This document shows positions 24,722 to 32,799 of a stretch of 64,000 nucleotides of DNA, piece after piece (the first letter of the stretch is position 1; each line of letters begins with the position of its first letter). The position numbers were made by a program, and so were the translations under genes. Below the pieces are notes generated by a model that was not told where the DNA came from, made no database searches, and saw only the letters and a list, made by a program, of their open reading frames with translations. The DNA comes from Clostridia bacterium (GTDB taxonomy: Bacteria; Bacillota; Clostridia; Oscillospirales; Acutalibacteraceae), in assembly GCA_017461235.1 (NCBI GenBank), contig JAFTYU010000030.1, positions 40,863-104,862 of the forward strand. The letters are read 5' to 3'.

Positions 24722-25723
24722 ATGGCAGGCGTAAAAAACTCGAAGCTCAAGCTTTTATACCTTGCGGAAATTTTTGAACAAAAAACAGATGAGGACAACT
24801 ATATCTCCGCTAATCAGCTTTGCGAAGAGCTTGCAAAGCTCGGTATTCCTGCAGAAAGAAAATCCATTTACAAGGACATTGACGTTTTAAGAGAATTCGG
24901 CTATGACATTATTCACACAGGCTCACGCAGCGGCGGCGGTTATTTTTTAGGCGAGCGCACGTTCCAGCTTGCTGAAATACGCCTTTTATCCGATGCGGTT
25001 CAAGCCGCAAACTTCATTTCACAGAAAAAGACAAACGAGCTTGTTGAAAAAATAGAGCATTTTGCCGGCGAAAAGCAGGCAAAAAAACTTCACTCACAGG
25101 TTTACGTTGACAACAGACCAAAAACTAAAAATGAAGATATTTACCACACTATACATAACATCAACGAAGCCATCACAAAGGGTGTCAAGGTCACCGTTAC
25201 ATACTCAAGAAGAAAAATCACCGATGAATTCAAAACATCAAGCGAAGAAAAAACTTACACCGTAAGCCCTTATGCTTTTATCTGGTCCGACGACCACTAT
25301 TACCTTATCTGCAACAATGAAAAATACGATAATCTGATGCATTTAAGAGTTGAAAAAATAAAAAAATATCAGCTAACCAACTCACCGGCACGTCATTTTT
25401 CCGAAGTATCGGATTACAGAACATATTTCGACTCCGCAGACTATGCATCAAAGCTTTTCAATATGTACAGCGGTGAGCCGAAGCCCATCGAGCTCGCCTG
25501 CAAAAACGACCTTTTAGAGCCTATGCTTGACCGTTTCGGCGACAAGGTACGTTTACAGAAGCTCGACGATGAGCATTTCCTTTTAAGAACAAATGCGGCT
25601 GTCAGCGATGGTCTTGCCGCGTGGGTGGTGCAGTTCGGCGGCAGAGTAAAAGTGAGAATGCCCAACGACCTTATATACGAAGTAAAGAAAAAAGCGGAAG
25701 AGCTGCTTGAAAACTACAAATAG
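24722..25723 (+). CDS. WYL-domain helix-turn-helix transcriptional regulator
   Basis: This 333-aa protein has an N-terminal winged helix (about residues 8-75, with RKSIYKDIDVLREFGYDI and a GGGYFLGER turn) and a C-terminal WYL domain (about 145-240, with VTYSRRK, YTVSPYAFIWSDDHYYLIC and LRVEKIKKY). A WCX-type extension follows. WYL domains bind nucleic acids or nucleotide-like ligands, and members often regulate DNA-damage or defence genes. The target here is unknown. The ATG at 24722 follows AAAGGAG. It is monocistronic, ended by the terminator at 25727-25759. Confidence 0.9.
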   Translation: MAGVKNSKLKLLYLAEIFEQKTDEDNYISANQLCEELAKLGIPAERKSIYKDIDVLREFGYDIIHTGSRSGGGYFLGERTFQLAEIRLLSDAVQAANFISQKKTNELVEKIEHFAGEKQAKKLHSQVYVDNRPKTKNEDIYHTIHNINEAITKGVKVTVTYSRRKITDEFKTSSEEKTYTVSPYAFIWSDDHYYLICNNEKYDNLMHLRVEKIKKYQLTNSPARHFSEVSDYRTYFDSADYASKLFNMYSGEPKPIELACKNDLLEPMLDRFGDKVRLQKLDDEHFLLRTNAAVSDGLAAWVVQFGGRVKVRMPNDLIYEVKKKAEELLENYK

Positions 25724-25726
25724 ACG

Positions 25727-25759
25727 AAAGGCACTGTGAAAACAAATCACAGTGCCTTT
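25727..25759. terminator. Bidirectional terminator
   Basis: AAAGGCACTGTGA (25727-25739) pairs with TCACAGTGCCTTT (25747-25759) between two convergent genes. Confidence 0.85.
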
Positions 25760-25762
25760 TAA

Positions 25763-26488
25763 TTATTTCTCAATCTTTTTATATATTTTAATATCAGACG
25801 AGTACGTGTACTCGGCATCTTCGGAAAAAGCAAGTCTTACGCCTGTACCTTCGCCGTTCTTTTCGTAAACATCAACATAAAAAACTTTTTCGCCGTCAAC
25901 GGCATAACCGCTGTTACCGTTCACTATAAAGACGTATTCCGAGACTTCTTTTGAAAGACCTAATTTTTCAATATCATACTTCGAAAATCTCTGACGCATA
26001 AGGTAGTTATTCTCTTTGTGATACTGGAAAGTGATTTCGGGGTCATCGGGAATTGTACTTTGCGCCTGAGTTTCAGCAGCGTTTGTTGTATTGTTGTTAA
26101 CGGTTGCAAGAGAAACAAACTTTTCCGTCTTCGTATTGTAAACAAAGCACTCTGTACCGACAACCATAAACACACCTTCTGCGGTGTCTGCACTCTCAGC
26201 AAAGGCTTCAATTCTGCAACCGTTTTTGCCTTCATATTCTGCGGCGCTCAACACAAGGTCATACTGGTCAATAGTGTTTTTAAGACCCAACTGTTCAGGT
26301 GTATAAACACCGAGAAGAATTTTGGCGGAATCTGCCGTCAGCGTAATACTTCCGCTATTATTGTCAACACCGTAATATGTGTCGGCAGTTTCAAGTGCGT
26401 GCGGGTTATCGACCAACTCTTTATCAGAGCAGGCAACAAGGGATAAAAGCATAACTAAAGCTAACGCTAAAGCAAAATATCTTTTCAT
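25763..26488 (-). CDS. Lipoprotein of unknown function
   Basis: This 241-aa protein has a lipoprotein signal peptide with a lipobox LVAC (Cys20), so it should be anchored to the outer face of the membrane. The mature part appears to hold two related halves. Each has a GLKNTIDQYDLVLSA or GLSKEVSEYVFIV type motif, suggesting an internal duplication. No family was recognised. The ribosome binding site is GGAGATG. It stands alone between a terminator and spoIIID. Confidence 0.8.
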   Translation of the reverse strand: MKRYFALALALVMLLSLVACSDKELVDNPHALETADTYYGVDNNSGSITLTADSAKILLGVYTPEQLGLKNTIDQYDLVLSAAEYEGKNGCRIEAFAESADTAEGVFMVVGTECFVYNTKTEKFVSLATVNNNTTNAAETQAQSTIPDDPEITFQYHKENNYLMRQRFSKYDIEKLGLSKEVSEYVFIVNGNSGYAVDGEKVFYVDVYEKNGEGTGVRLAFSEDAEYTYSSDIKIYKKIEK

Positions 26489-26565
26489 AAAAACATCTCC
26501 GAACGTGATTTATATATCAACTATACCCTTTTCACGCCGTTTTGTCAACATCACGTCCGTGTCCG

Positions 26566-26829
26566 CTATTTGGAAACAACAGCTTCGCGTTTGTATTTTT
26601 CTCTTGTTGCTATTCCGCCCCTGATGTGGCGTTCTTCCTTATTGACGTCCAGCACCTTACGCACCTGATAAAAAAGCTCCGGGTTTATTTTACGCAGACG
26701 TTTTGTAACGTCACTGTGCACCGTGGATTTCGACACACCGAATTTTTTTGCGGTTGCCCTGACGGTTGCTTTGCTCTCTATTATGTACCGACCCAAGGAC
26801 TCCGCCCGTTGCTCATAATCGTAATTCAT
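26566..26829 (-). CDS. spoIIID: Sporulation transcription factor SpoIIID
   Basis: This 87-aa helix-turn-helix protein acts in the mother cell during sporulation, modulating sigma-E and sigma-K dependent genes. The signature KKFGVSKSTVHSDVTKRL is the recognition helix region, followed by INPEL and the C-terminal RHIRGGIATREKYKR basic segment used for DNA contact. Length matches Bacillus SpoIIID (93 aa). The ATG follows AGGAGGGG. A sigma-E type promoter lies at 26860-26889. Confidence 0.97.
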   Translation of the reverse strand: MNYDYEQRAESLGRYIIESKATVRATAKKFGVSKSTVHSDVTKRLRKINPELFYQVRKVLDVNKEERHIRGGIATREKYKREAVVSK

Positions 26830-26859
26830 AACGCTTCCCCTCCTGTACGAGTTCTGTAC

Positions 26860-26889
26860 AGTATATGATGAAGGTGTTGTGAAATATGA
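26860..26889 (-). promoter_or_regulatory. Sigma-E type promoter of spoIIID
   Basis: Read on the minus strand, TCATATT (26889-26883), a 15-nt spacer and CATATACT (26867-26860) match the sigma-E pattern (kmATATT, then CATAnnnT). An inverted repeat TGTAC-N7-GTACA (26844-26860) lies at the start of the transcript. Sigma-E control of spoIIID is established in Bacillus; here it is predicted. Confidence 0.7.
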
Positions 26890-26970
26890 CTATTTTAGTT
26901 GGGCTTTGCCCCTTTAATTACGCATTATAATCTATCTTTCTCTTGCAAACTTTATAAATCTGTGTTAAAC

Positions 26971-26999
26971 TTGTAAACTGTGTTTTCGGATTACATAAT
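26971..26999 (+). promoter_or_regulatory. Possible cysK promoter
   Basis: TTGTAA (26971-26976), a 17-nt spacer and CATAAT (26994-26999) lie upstream of the cysteine synthase gene. The match is moderate. Confidence 0.4.
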
Positions 27000-27036
27000 A
27001 TGGTAATATATCCACATCGTATGAGGTGTTATTTTA

Positions 27037-27966
27037 ATGATTTGCAACAATATTTTAGAGGCAATGGGTAATACTCCCGTCATTCGTCTTAACAGAATAG
27101 TTGATGAAGACAGTGCGGAAATTCTTGTTAAATTTGAAGGTCTTAACGTTGGCGGCTCAATTAAAACGAGAACTGCCTACAATATGATTCTCAAGGCCGA
27201 GAAGGAAGGTAAAATCAACAAGGATACTGTTATTGTTGAGCCCACAAGCGGCAATCAGGGTATCGGTCTTGCTCTTGTCGGTGCGGTAAGAGGCTACAAA
27301 ACAGTTATTATTATGCCTGACTCGGTAAGTGAAGAACGCAGAAAGCTCGTAAAGCACTACGGCGCAGAAGTGAAGCTCGTCCACGATGCAGGTAACATCG
27401 GCAAATGCATTGATGAATGTCTGCAGCTTGCTCTCAAAATGCAGTCGGAGAACGAAAACGTTTTTGTCCCCCAACAGTTTGAAAATCCTGCGAACCCTGA
27501 AATCCAGCGCAAAAAAACCGCAGTTGAAATTCTTGAACAGGTCGGCAAGCCTATTGACGGATTCTGCGCAGGTATCGGAACAGGCGGTACTCTCACGGGT
27601 ATCGGCGAAGTTCTCAAGGAAGCTAACCCCAACATTGAAATATGGGCGGTTGAGCCTGAAGATGCCGCCATACTTTCGGGCGGTCTTATCGGCACACATA
27701 TTCAGATGGGTATAGGTGATGGTCTTATTCCCCCTATTCTTAACACATCAATTTACAGCGATATCTGTATCGTTACAGATGATGAAGCTCTTAATACTGC
27801 CAAAGAGTTAGCGGCAAAGGAAGGTATTCTTTGCGGTATTTCAAGCGGCACAAACGTTGCGGCGGCAATCAAGCTCGCTAAAAAGCTCGGCAAGGGAAAA
27901 ACCGTTGTTGCAGTGCTTCCCGACACGGCGGAAAGATACTTTTCCACTCCCCTTTTCGATGAATAA
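27037..27966 (+). CDS. cysK: Cysteine synthase (O-acetylserine sulfhydrylase)
   Basis: This 309-aa PLP-dependent fold-type II enzyme makes cysteine from O-acetylserine and sulfide. Lys43 in GGSIKTRTA is the PLP-binding lysine. EPTSGNQGIGLA is the substrate loop and GIGTGGTLTGIG the phosphate-binding loop. The usual SVKDR reads SIKTR, so the aspartate after the lysine is threonine. Length and order of motifs are otherwise standard. The ribosome binding site is GAGGTG. It is a single gene with a terminator at 27972-28001. Confidence 0.9.
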   Translation: MICNNILEAMGNTPVIRLNRIVDEDSAEILVKFEGLNVGGSIKTRTAYNMILKAEKEGKINKDTVIVEPTSGNQGIGLALVGAVRGYKTVIIMPDSVSEERRKLVKHYGAEVKLVHDAGNIGKCIDECLQLALKMQSENENVFVPQQFENPANPEIQRKKTAVEILEQVGKPIDGFCAGIGTGGTLTGIGEVLKEANPNIEIWAVEPEDAAILSGGLIGTHIQMGIGDGLIPPILNTSIYSDICIVTDDEALNTAKELAAKEGILCGISSGTNVAAAIKLAKKLGKGKTVVAVLPDTAERYFSTPLFDE

Positions 27967-27971
27967 AATTT

Positions 27972-28001
27972 ATCACCCGACACGCTCTTGTGTCGGGTGA
28001 T
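27972..28001. terminator. Terminator between cysK and the spoIIIA operon
   Basis: ATCACCCGACAC (27972-27983) pairs with GTGTCGGGTGAT (27990-28001), followed by TTTTTT on the plus strand. AAATTTTATTC follows on the minus strand, so it may serve both convergent units. Confidence 0.9.
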
Positions 28002-28004
28002 TTT

Positions 28005-28538
28005 TTACGCAGTTTCGGTTATTTTTATGTTTTCTGCGGCTGTTCCGCCATTGGTTGTTACGATATCTGTAATCTGCAGGGCGGTTGACTCGTTTAATTT
28101 ACCCTTTTCCACAACTATCTGCACCGAGTCACCGTTTACTACGGCTATGCACATACCCGATATTTTAGTACTGATAAGTGTTTCAAGGTCGTTTTCAAGC
28201 TTGATTTCCTTTGTGAGTGCGTTAATTGACTTTGTTATGGTTTTGGCTTCTTCACTGCCCGACGATGCGTTTTTTAATGACTTATTCAATTTATCAAGTG
28301 CTTCATCACGGGATTTTTCCCGATTGAGTTTTATTTCGCTGACATAATCTTCCTGTGCAGCCTGTGCGTTTACGTATTGTGCTTCACCAAGGTTCTGAAC
28401 ATATTCACTTTCACCCTTTGTATCGGCAATTTTATCCTTTCCGTTGTTTGTGTAATACCAGTTCACGAACACCGCCGCACCTAACGCCACCACCAAAGTG
28501 CCGAGAATCAACTGCCTGCGTTTTATTATTAAATTCAT
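28005..28538 (-). CDS. spoIIIAH: Stage III sporulation protein AH
   Basis: This 177-aa protein has one N-terminal membrane segment (about residues 10-30) and a C-terminal ring-building domain outside the mother-cell membrane (residues about 95-175, ending DIVTTNGGTAAENIKITE). SpoIIIAH pairs with SpoIIQ across the two spore membranes in the feeding-tube complex. The ATG at 28538 is chosen because AAGGAG lies 8 nt upstream; a GTG at 28547 sits inside that site. It is the last gene of the eight-gene operon. Confidence 0.93.
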   Translation of the reverse strand: MNLIIKRRQLILGTLVVALGAAVFVNWYYTNNGKDKIADTKGESEYVQNLGEAQYVNAQAAQEDYVSEIKLNREKSRDEALDKLNKSLKNASSGSEEAKTITKSINALTKEIKLENDLETLISTKISGMCIAVVNGDSVQIVVEKGKLNESTALQITDIVTTNGGTAAENIKITETA

Positions 28539-28550
28539 AAAATTCACTCC

Positions 28551-29099
28551 TTATTTATCAGCACACATTTTCTCAACGGAAACCTGTGCCGTGCTTATAT
28601 CAAAAAGGGCGCAAACCGTCTGGGTTATGGCGGTTTTAACCCTGATACTGTCCGCACCTTCCGCAATGACCGCCACACCTTTCACTGTAGGTTCAAAAAC
28701 CTTCACCACAAGACACTCTTCATTATTGGCGCCTTTTTTTACAATAACGTAGTCTTCGGTAAGCTCTGACTGTGTGCCGTTTTCGCTGTTTTCAGCTTTT
28801 GAATCATAGCTTCGTGCATACACATTTTCATAACAGCTTTCCACAGTCAACATCACCTGAACTCTCCCTGCCCCGTCAATCTCACTCAACAGATTCTCAA
28901 GATTTTTTTCGGACTTTTTTATGTAATCGGCAGAGCTGACGATACTTTGAGATGATGAGCCTTCATTCTCGCTGTTCTCTGAAAAGCCGCCTGACAAAAT
29001 CAATACTATTGCCGCCGCGGCTATACTTATGATTATTATGTTCTTTTTTGAAATCTTCTTTTCACGGATGCGGTTAATTAACTCCTTCATTTTCACCAT
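28551..29099 (-). CDS. spoIIIAG: Stage III sporulation protein AG
   Basis: This 182-aa protein has a membrane segment at about residues 20-40 and a ring-building domain with VMLTVESCYENVYA and GVAVIAEGADSIRVKTAITQTVCALF motifs. Bacillus SpoIIIAG forms a large ring in the intermembrane space. The ATG at 29099 follows AAGGTGG with a 9-nt spacer; ATG 29090 is an alternative. It overlaps spoIIIAF by 26 nt. Confidence 0.93.
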   Translation of the reverse strand: MVKMKELINRIREKKISKKNIIIISIAAAAIVLILSGGFSENSENEGSSSQSIVSSADYIKKSEKNLENLLSEIDGAGRVQVMLTVESCYENVYARSYDSKAENSENGTQSELTEDYVIVKKGANNEECLVVKVFEPTVKGVAVIAEGADSIRVKTAITQTVCALFDISTAQVSVEKMCADK

Positions 29100-29562
29100 C
29101 CCCGATAACCACCTTCAATACACTGCGGTATTCCTGCGCAACTGAATTTTCAATGTGGGTGATTTTGTCCTTGAATTGTTCGTGTATTTCCACCTTTATT
29201 TCTTCAAGCCAAACAGTATTTGTTTCCCTTTCTGCGGATGTTGTTATATATATTTCATATTCATCAACGCCGAGATTTATGAGTATATCCCGTATTTCGT
29301 TATAAATCTTTTTTTCGGTAAGGTTCGCCGTGTGCATCAAAGCATCGTAAGTTGTTTTATCACCGACTTCATCATATGCACCCAAATCCAACCCCTTAAG
29401 GTCAATTTTAAGAACGGGAGCAACAGACGTAACAAGCATCACCGCAATTATGACGACGCGTAATGTTTTACGAACCCTTGCAGGTGCAAAATACTCTAAA
29501 AAGCCTCCAAGCAAAGCACAGACTATGTAATTCACAAACACGGATTTTATTACGTCACTCAT
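29074..29562 (-). CDS. spoIIIAF: Stage III sporulation protein AF
   Basis: This 162-aa protein has two N-terminal membrane segments (about residues 8-25 and 32-50) and a cytosol-distal domain that is a divergent ring-building motif. It is part of the A-Q channel complex. The start overlaps the spoIIIAE stop (ATGA). Position between AE and AG is the standard operon order. Confidence 0.92.
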   Translation of the reverse strand: MSDVIKSVFVNYIVCALLGGFLEYFAPARVRKTLRVVIIAVMLVTSVAPVLKIDLKGLDLGAYDEVGDKTTYDALMHTANLTEKKIYNEIRDILINLGVDEYEIYITTSAERETNTVWLEEIKVEIHEQFKDKITHIENSVAQEYRSVLKVVIGDGENEGVN

Positions 29563-30686
29563 ACTCCACCGCCCTTGACCGCTATGACTACACCTACGGA
29601 AACTATAAAAATGGCAGCAACCATTACTACCGTCGCCACAAGAAGAATCAATGTATCCTTCAACACACAGAGCATACTTTCAGCCTTCGCTACGCCAAAA
29701 GAGCCGCTGATAATCACGGCTATATCCACCGCAAGAATCCAGATCAACAATTCAATAAGCGTTGGCAGAACCGTTACAATTACGGTTATTATACCGAACA
29801 TCCCCACGGTGTTTTTTATAATGCTAAGACTTGAAACAAGCGCAGAATACGTTTCACTTACCGTACCGCCAACAACGGGTAGACTCCTGCCGACGACAAA
29901 GCGTATTCCCTTTGCTGTAACGGTATCTGCCCCGTCACTCAAAACACCCTTAACCGTAACAAGACCTGAAAAAACAGTCCCGGCAAAGCTCATAAAAAAC
30001 ACGTATATTTTTTTAACCGTAGCCGAAAACCCCGTACTGAAATTATAAAAATCAAAGCAGGAAAGAAAGCTTAAACTGCACATAACGTTCACAACAGGTT
30101 GGCAGAATTCCGACAGAAGACCCGAGAACAAGGTATTCGAAAAAACCGTCATTGCGGAATACGCCGCTCCTGTGCTCACGTTACCCGACGATGACACAAC
30201 CGCACAGAACACGCCTGCAAAGGTTGTTGTAAAGGCACTTAAGGCTTCAAGGACGGAAAATGCAGACGTAACCATTTCCGCAACAGGCACGGCTGCGCTT
30301 AAAACGATGACCGAGCACCCTACAAGAGAAACGCTTTCGGAAGAGTCAAAAAAAGATGACATAAATGAAAGAAGAATAAGAACCCCCACGGTTATCATTA
30401 AAAATTTAAGCGGTGCTTTTATCGCCCTTGACAGAATATTGAAAAGAGCGGTGAAAACTTTTACGGGACTTATGGAAAAAAGACTTTCATAGCTTAATTC
30501 GTCCACACCTATTTCCCGTAAAATCTCAAGCGTGCTTTCATCGGTGGCGGATATTACAGAATCAAGGTCAAACTCTTCATTATATTGGTCTATATTCGAC
30601 TCCAATGCCTGTACATTAAGTGAACAAAAAAATAATAACCATACACTCACAAGGAACACTACCGCTTTTTTATACCGTCTTTTCAT
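29559..30686 (-). CDS. spoIIIAE: Stage III sporulation protein AE
   Basis: This 375-aa polytopic membrane protein starts with a signal-like segment (residues 1-27, ending NVQA) and has about seven further hydrophobic segments. Motifs such as FSNTLFSGLLSEFCQPV and the GIRFVVGRSLPVVGGTVSETY stretch are typical. AE is the likely membrane channel subunit of the A-Q complex. It starts 4 nt after spoIIIAD. Confidence 0.93.
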   Translation of the reverse strand: MKRRYKKAVVFLVSVWLLFFCSLNVQALESNIDQYNEEFDLDSVISATDESTLEILREIGVDELSYESLFSISPVKVFTALFNILSRAIKAPLKFLMITVGVLILLSFMSSFFDSSESVSLVGCSVIVLSAAVPVAEMVTSAFSVLEALSAFTTTFAGVFCAVVSSSGNVSTGAAYSAMTVFSNTLFSGLLSEFCQPVVNVMCSLSFLSCFDFYNFSTGFSATVKKIYVFFMSFAGTVFSGLVTVKGVLSDGADTVTAKGIRFVVGRSLPVVGGTVSETYSALVSSLSIIKNTVGMFGIITVIVTVLPTLIELLIWILAVDIAVIISGSFGVAKAESMLCVLKDTLILLVATVVMVAAIFIVSVGVVIAVKGGGV

Positions 30687-30690
30687 TTTT

Positions 30691-31080
30691 TCACCTGTTA
30701 AAAAATGATGTTGCCAGGGTAATAACTGCCGTAAAAACCGGCAAGGCGCAGGACACGGATATGACCTTCACGGCAATCTCAACCACGTCGGCAATCGCAT
30801 TTTCTCCATTATCCCTACAGATACCCGAAACCACACCGCCAACCGTCAGCACACCGAAAACCTTAAACATTATTTTTATACTCTGTTCGCTTATACCCTG
30901 AACGGAAGTCAGGGTCGAGAGAGTTTCCGTCAACGCCTTTGCCTGTGGCAACACGGCAAGGATAACAGCTACGATTAACCCTATCTGCACAAAAGTCACG
31001 TACATTGACGTTGTCCTTTTGAGAACATTTAATAACAACACTCCCGTAACAGCCAGAACAGCTATTTCCGCCACACTCAA
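30691..31080 (-). CDS. spoIIIAD: Stage III sporulation protein AD
   Basis: This 129-aa membrane protein has four hydrophobic segments and the family motif IKIMFKVFGVLTVGGVVSGICRDNGENAIA. It is a small subunit of the SpoIIIA complex, with length close to Bacillus SpoIIIAD. The start overlaps the stop of spoIIIAC by 4 nt. Confidence 0.93.
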   Translation of the reverse strand: MSVAEIAVLAVTGVLLLNVLKRTTSMYVTFVQIGLIVAVILAVLPQAKALTETLSTLTSVQGISEQSIKIMFKVFGVLTVGGVVSGICRDNGENAIADVVEIAVKVISVSCALPVFTAVITLATSFFNR

Positions 31081-31280
31081 AACTGCATCACCGAGCTTAA
31101 CTCATCCTTCAGCTGTGTCAGAGCAGGCAAAAACATCATTAAAACCACAATAAGACCCGCTATAGTGGTGAGCAAGGTATATTCTTCCTTGCCTGCCTTC
31201 TGCAGCAGTTGATTCATAACCGCAACCACAATGCCCACGGCTACTATTTTGAAAATAATAGTTATATCCAAATTCTTCAC
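31077..31280 (-). CDS. spoIIIAC: Stage III sporulation protein AC
   Basis: This 67-aa protein has two membrane segments and the conserved LQKAGKEEYTLLTTIAGLIV. The start is GTG at 31280, overlapping the TGA of spoIIIAB as GTGA. A longer frame upstream would run inside spoIIIAB. Length matches Bacillus SpoIIIAC (68 aa). Confidence 0.92.
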   Translation of the reverse strand: MKNLDITIIFKIVAVGIVVAVMNQLLQKAGKEEYTLLTTIAGLIVVLMMFLPALTQLKDELSSVMQF

Positions 31281-31723
31281 CCTAACAAAATCAAAATACA
31301 CAACGCACCGAAAATACTCAACGCCGTGTTGACCTGAATTTTGTTTTTTTCATTTTGTTTATGCTCCTGATAATCTTCTGAAAACTTATCAATATACTCG
31401 TTACACAAAGAAATCTGACCTTCCGAATCTGTGGTACCCACACGTTTTATAAAGGAATCAAATTTCTCTTTAAGCTTTTCATCCCTGTTATCGGCAATGA
31501 AAAACGAGTTATCGGCATATTTTATATATTTAAAACCCTGCAATACGGCACAAGCCCCGAGACTCTCCATATCCGCACTTCGATATTGCAATTCACTTTT
31601 CACAAATCTTACAAATGACAACATCTCGCAAAGAACGGCAGTTTGTCTTTTTTGCTTATATGATTCATAAATCCCCGTCAGCAGCATTATGACTGCCGCC
31701 GATATTACCGCCATTGCTTTCAA
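31277..31723 (-). CDS. spoIIIAB: Stage III sporulation protein AB
   Basis: This 148-aa protein has membrane segments at both ends (about residues 3-18 and 133-148) and a helical middle related to type II secretion GspF. It has the typical LCEMLSFVRFVKSELQYR motif. It is part of the SpoIIIA channel. It overlaps spoIIIAA and spoIIIAC by 4 nt each. Confidence 0.93.
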   Translation of the reverse strand: MKAMAVISAAVIMLLTGIYESYKQKRQTAVLCEMLSFVRFVKSELQYRSADMESLGACAVLQGFKYIKYADNSFFIADNRDEKLKEKFDSFIKRVGTTDSEGQISLCNEYIDKFSEDYQEHKQNEKNKIQVNTALSIFGALCILILLG

Positions 31724-32637
31724 AATGTTACAGTTCCTTTCACTTTAGTGGGATTGGTTTTACCCTCAAGAATAACCGCCTTTTTAAAGACTCCTGCATC
31801 AATCAGCCTTTTTATGTTTGGTCTTTTCAGAACTTCCTCAAACTCACTGCCGTGGGCAGTTGCGATAAAATCCACGCCTGTGTTCACCGCCGACAATAAC
31901 GCTTCTGCTTCCGCGGCACTGCCGATTTCATCAAGAACTATAATGTCGGGTGACAGCGTTCTTACGGCAATCTCCGTACCTACGGCTTTAGGGTAAAGTG
32001 CAAGTACATCCGTGTGTTCGCCCACATCGAGTCCGAAGCCGAAGGAAAGCGATGCTATTTCATCTCTTTCGTCAATCACCGCCGTTTTAAAGGGCGAAGG
32101 TGAATTTTTGCCCGAATAATATCGGCACAAATCCCTTAAAAGAGTTGTTTTGCCCGACAGGGGCGGTCCGATTATAATATAAGAACGGCACCCCTGAACC
32201 GCATCAATTACGCTTTGCGAACAACCGTAAAACTCACGGGCAATACGTATATTTACGCTGTTAAATGACGAAACTGAATATACCGCTCCGTTTTTTATAA
32301 CTGCTCTGCCTGCCACCCCTGCCTTGCAACCGCCGCGCAATGGTATATAGCCTTTGGCTATCATATCCTGATAAGTATGCAAAGACCTTCTGGAAAGCGA
32401 AAAAACAATCTCCTGAAGCTTCCTTTCATCTGTTTTCAAAACGTTGTCGCAATATGTAAGTGTAAGCTTCCCCGAATCCGTCAAATAGTAAATATTATCT
32501 TTACCGATAAGCGTTACGGCACCGCCGTTCCTGAAACGTATTTCTTTGACATCTTTTGCTGAATCGGGGTTTATTTGGGTTAAAATATTTTTATACACGT
32601 CCGGAAGAAGGGATATGCCGTTTAAAAATTCCTTCAT
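31720..32637 (-). CDS. spoIIIAA: Stage III sporulation protein AA (ATPase)
   Basis: This 305-aa cytoplasmic ATPase is related to type II/IV secretion ATPases. It shows Walker A GPPLSGKTTLL, a Walker B stretch IIVLDEIGS, and the conserved GYIPLRGGCKAGVAGRAV. It energises or assembles the A-Q channel in the mother cell. The ATG at 32637 follows AAAGGAATGG; a longer frame lacks a site. It is the first gene of the operon. Confidence 0.95.
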   Translation of the reverse strand: MKEFLNGISLLPDVYKNILTQINPDSAKDVKEIRFRNGGAVTLIGKDNIYYLTDSGKLTLTYCDNVLKTDERKLQEIVFSLSRRSLHTYQDMIAKGYIPLRGGCKAGVAGRAVIKNGAVYSVSSFNSVNIRIAREFYGCSQSVIDAVQGCRSYIIIGPPLSGKTTLLRDLCRYYSGKNSPSPFKTAVIDERDEIASLSFGFGLDVGEHTDVLALYPKAVGTEIAVRTLSPDIIVLDEIGSAAEAEALLSAVNTGVDFIATAHGSEFEEVLKRPNIKRLIDAGVFKKAVILEGKTNPTKVKGTVTF

Positions 32638-32727
32638 AATAACCATTCCTTTCAAAAAATACATATTTTCACTTGTCCCGGATTAGAACACAAAATATAA
32701 ACAAAATGAAAATAAACTTTAAAAACA

Positions 32728-32756
32728 TTGAAAGAAAATAACATATATGTTATTAT
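32728..32756 (+). promoter_or_regulatory. Promoter with 18-bp palindrome upstream of the YfhO gene
   Basis: TTGAAA (32728-32733), a 17-nt spacer and TATTAT (32751-32756). The perfect palindrome AATAACATATATGTTATT (32737-32754) spans the spacer and overlaps the -10 box. A repressor binding there would block the promoter. The site also lies 100 nt upstream of divergent spoIIIAA. Confidence 0.6.
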
Positions 32757-32799
32757 TTACTATGTATCGGAATAATCAAATTTTAAGGACGGCAAGAAA

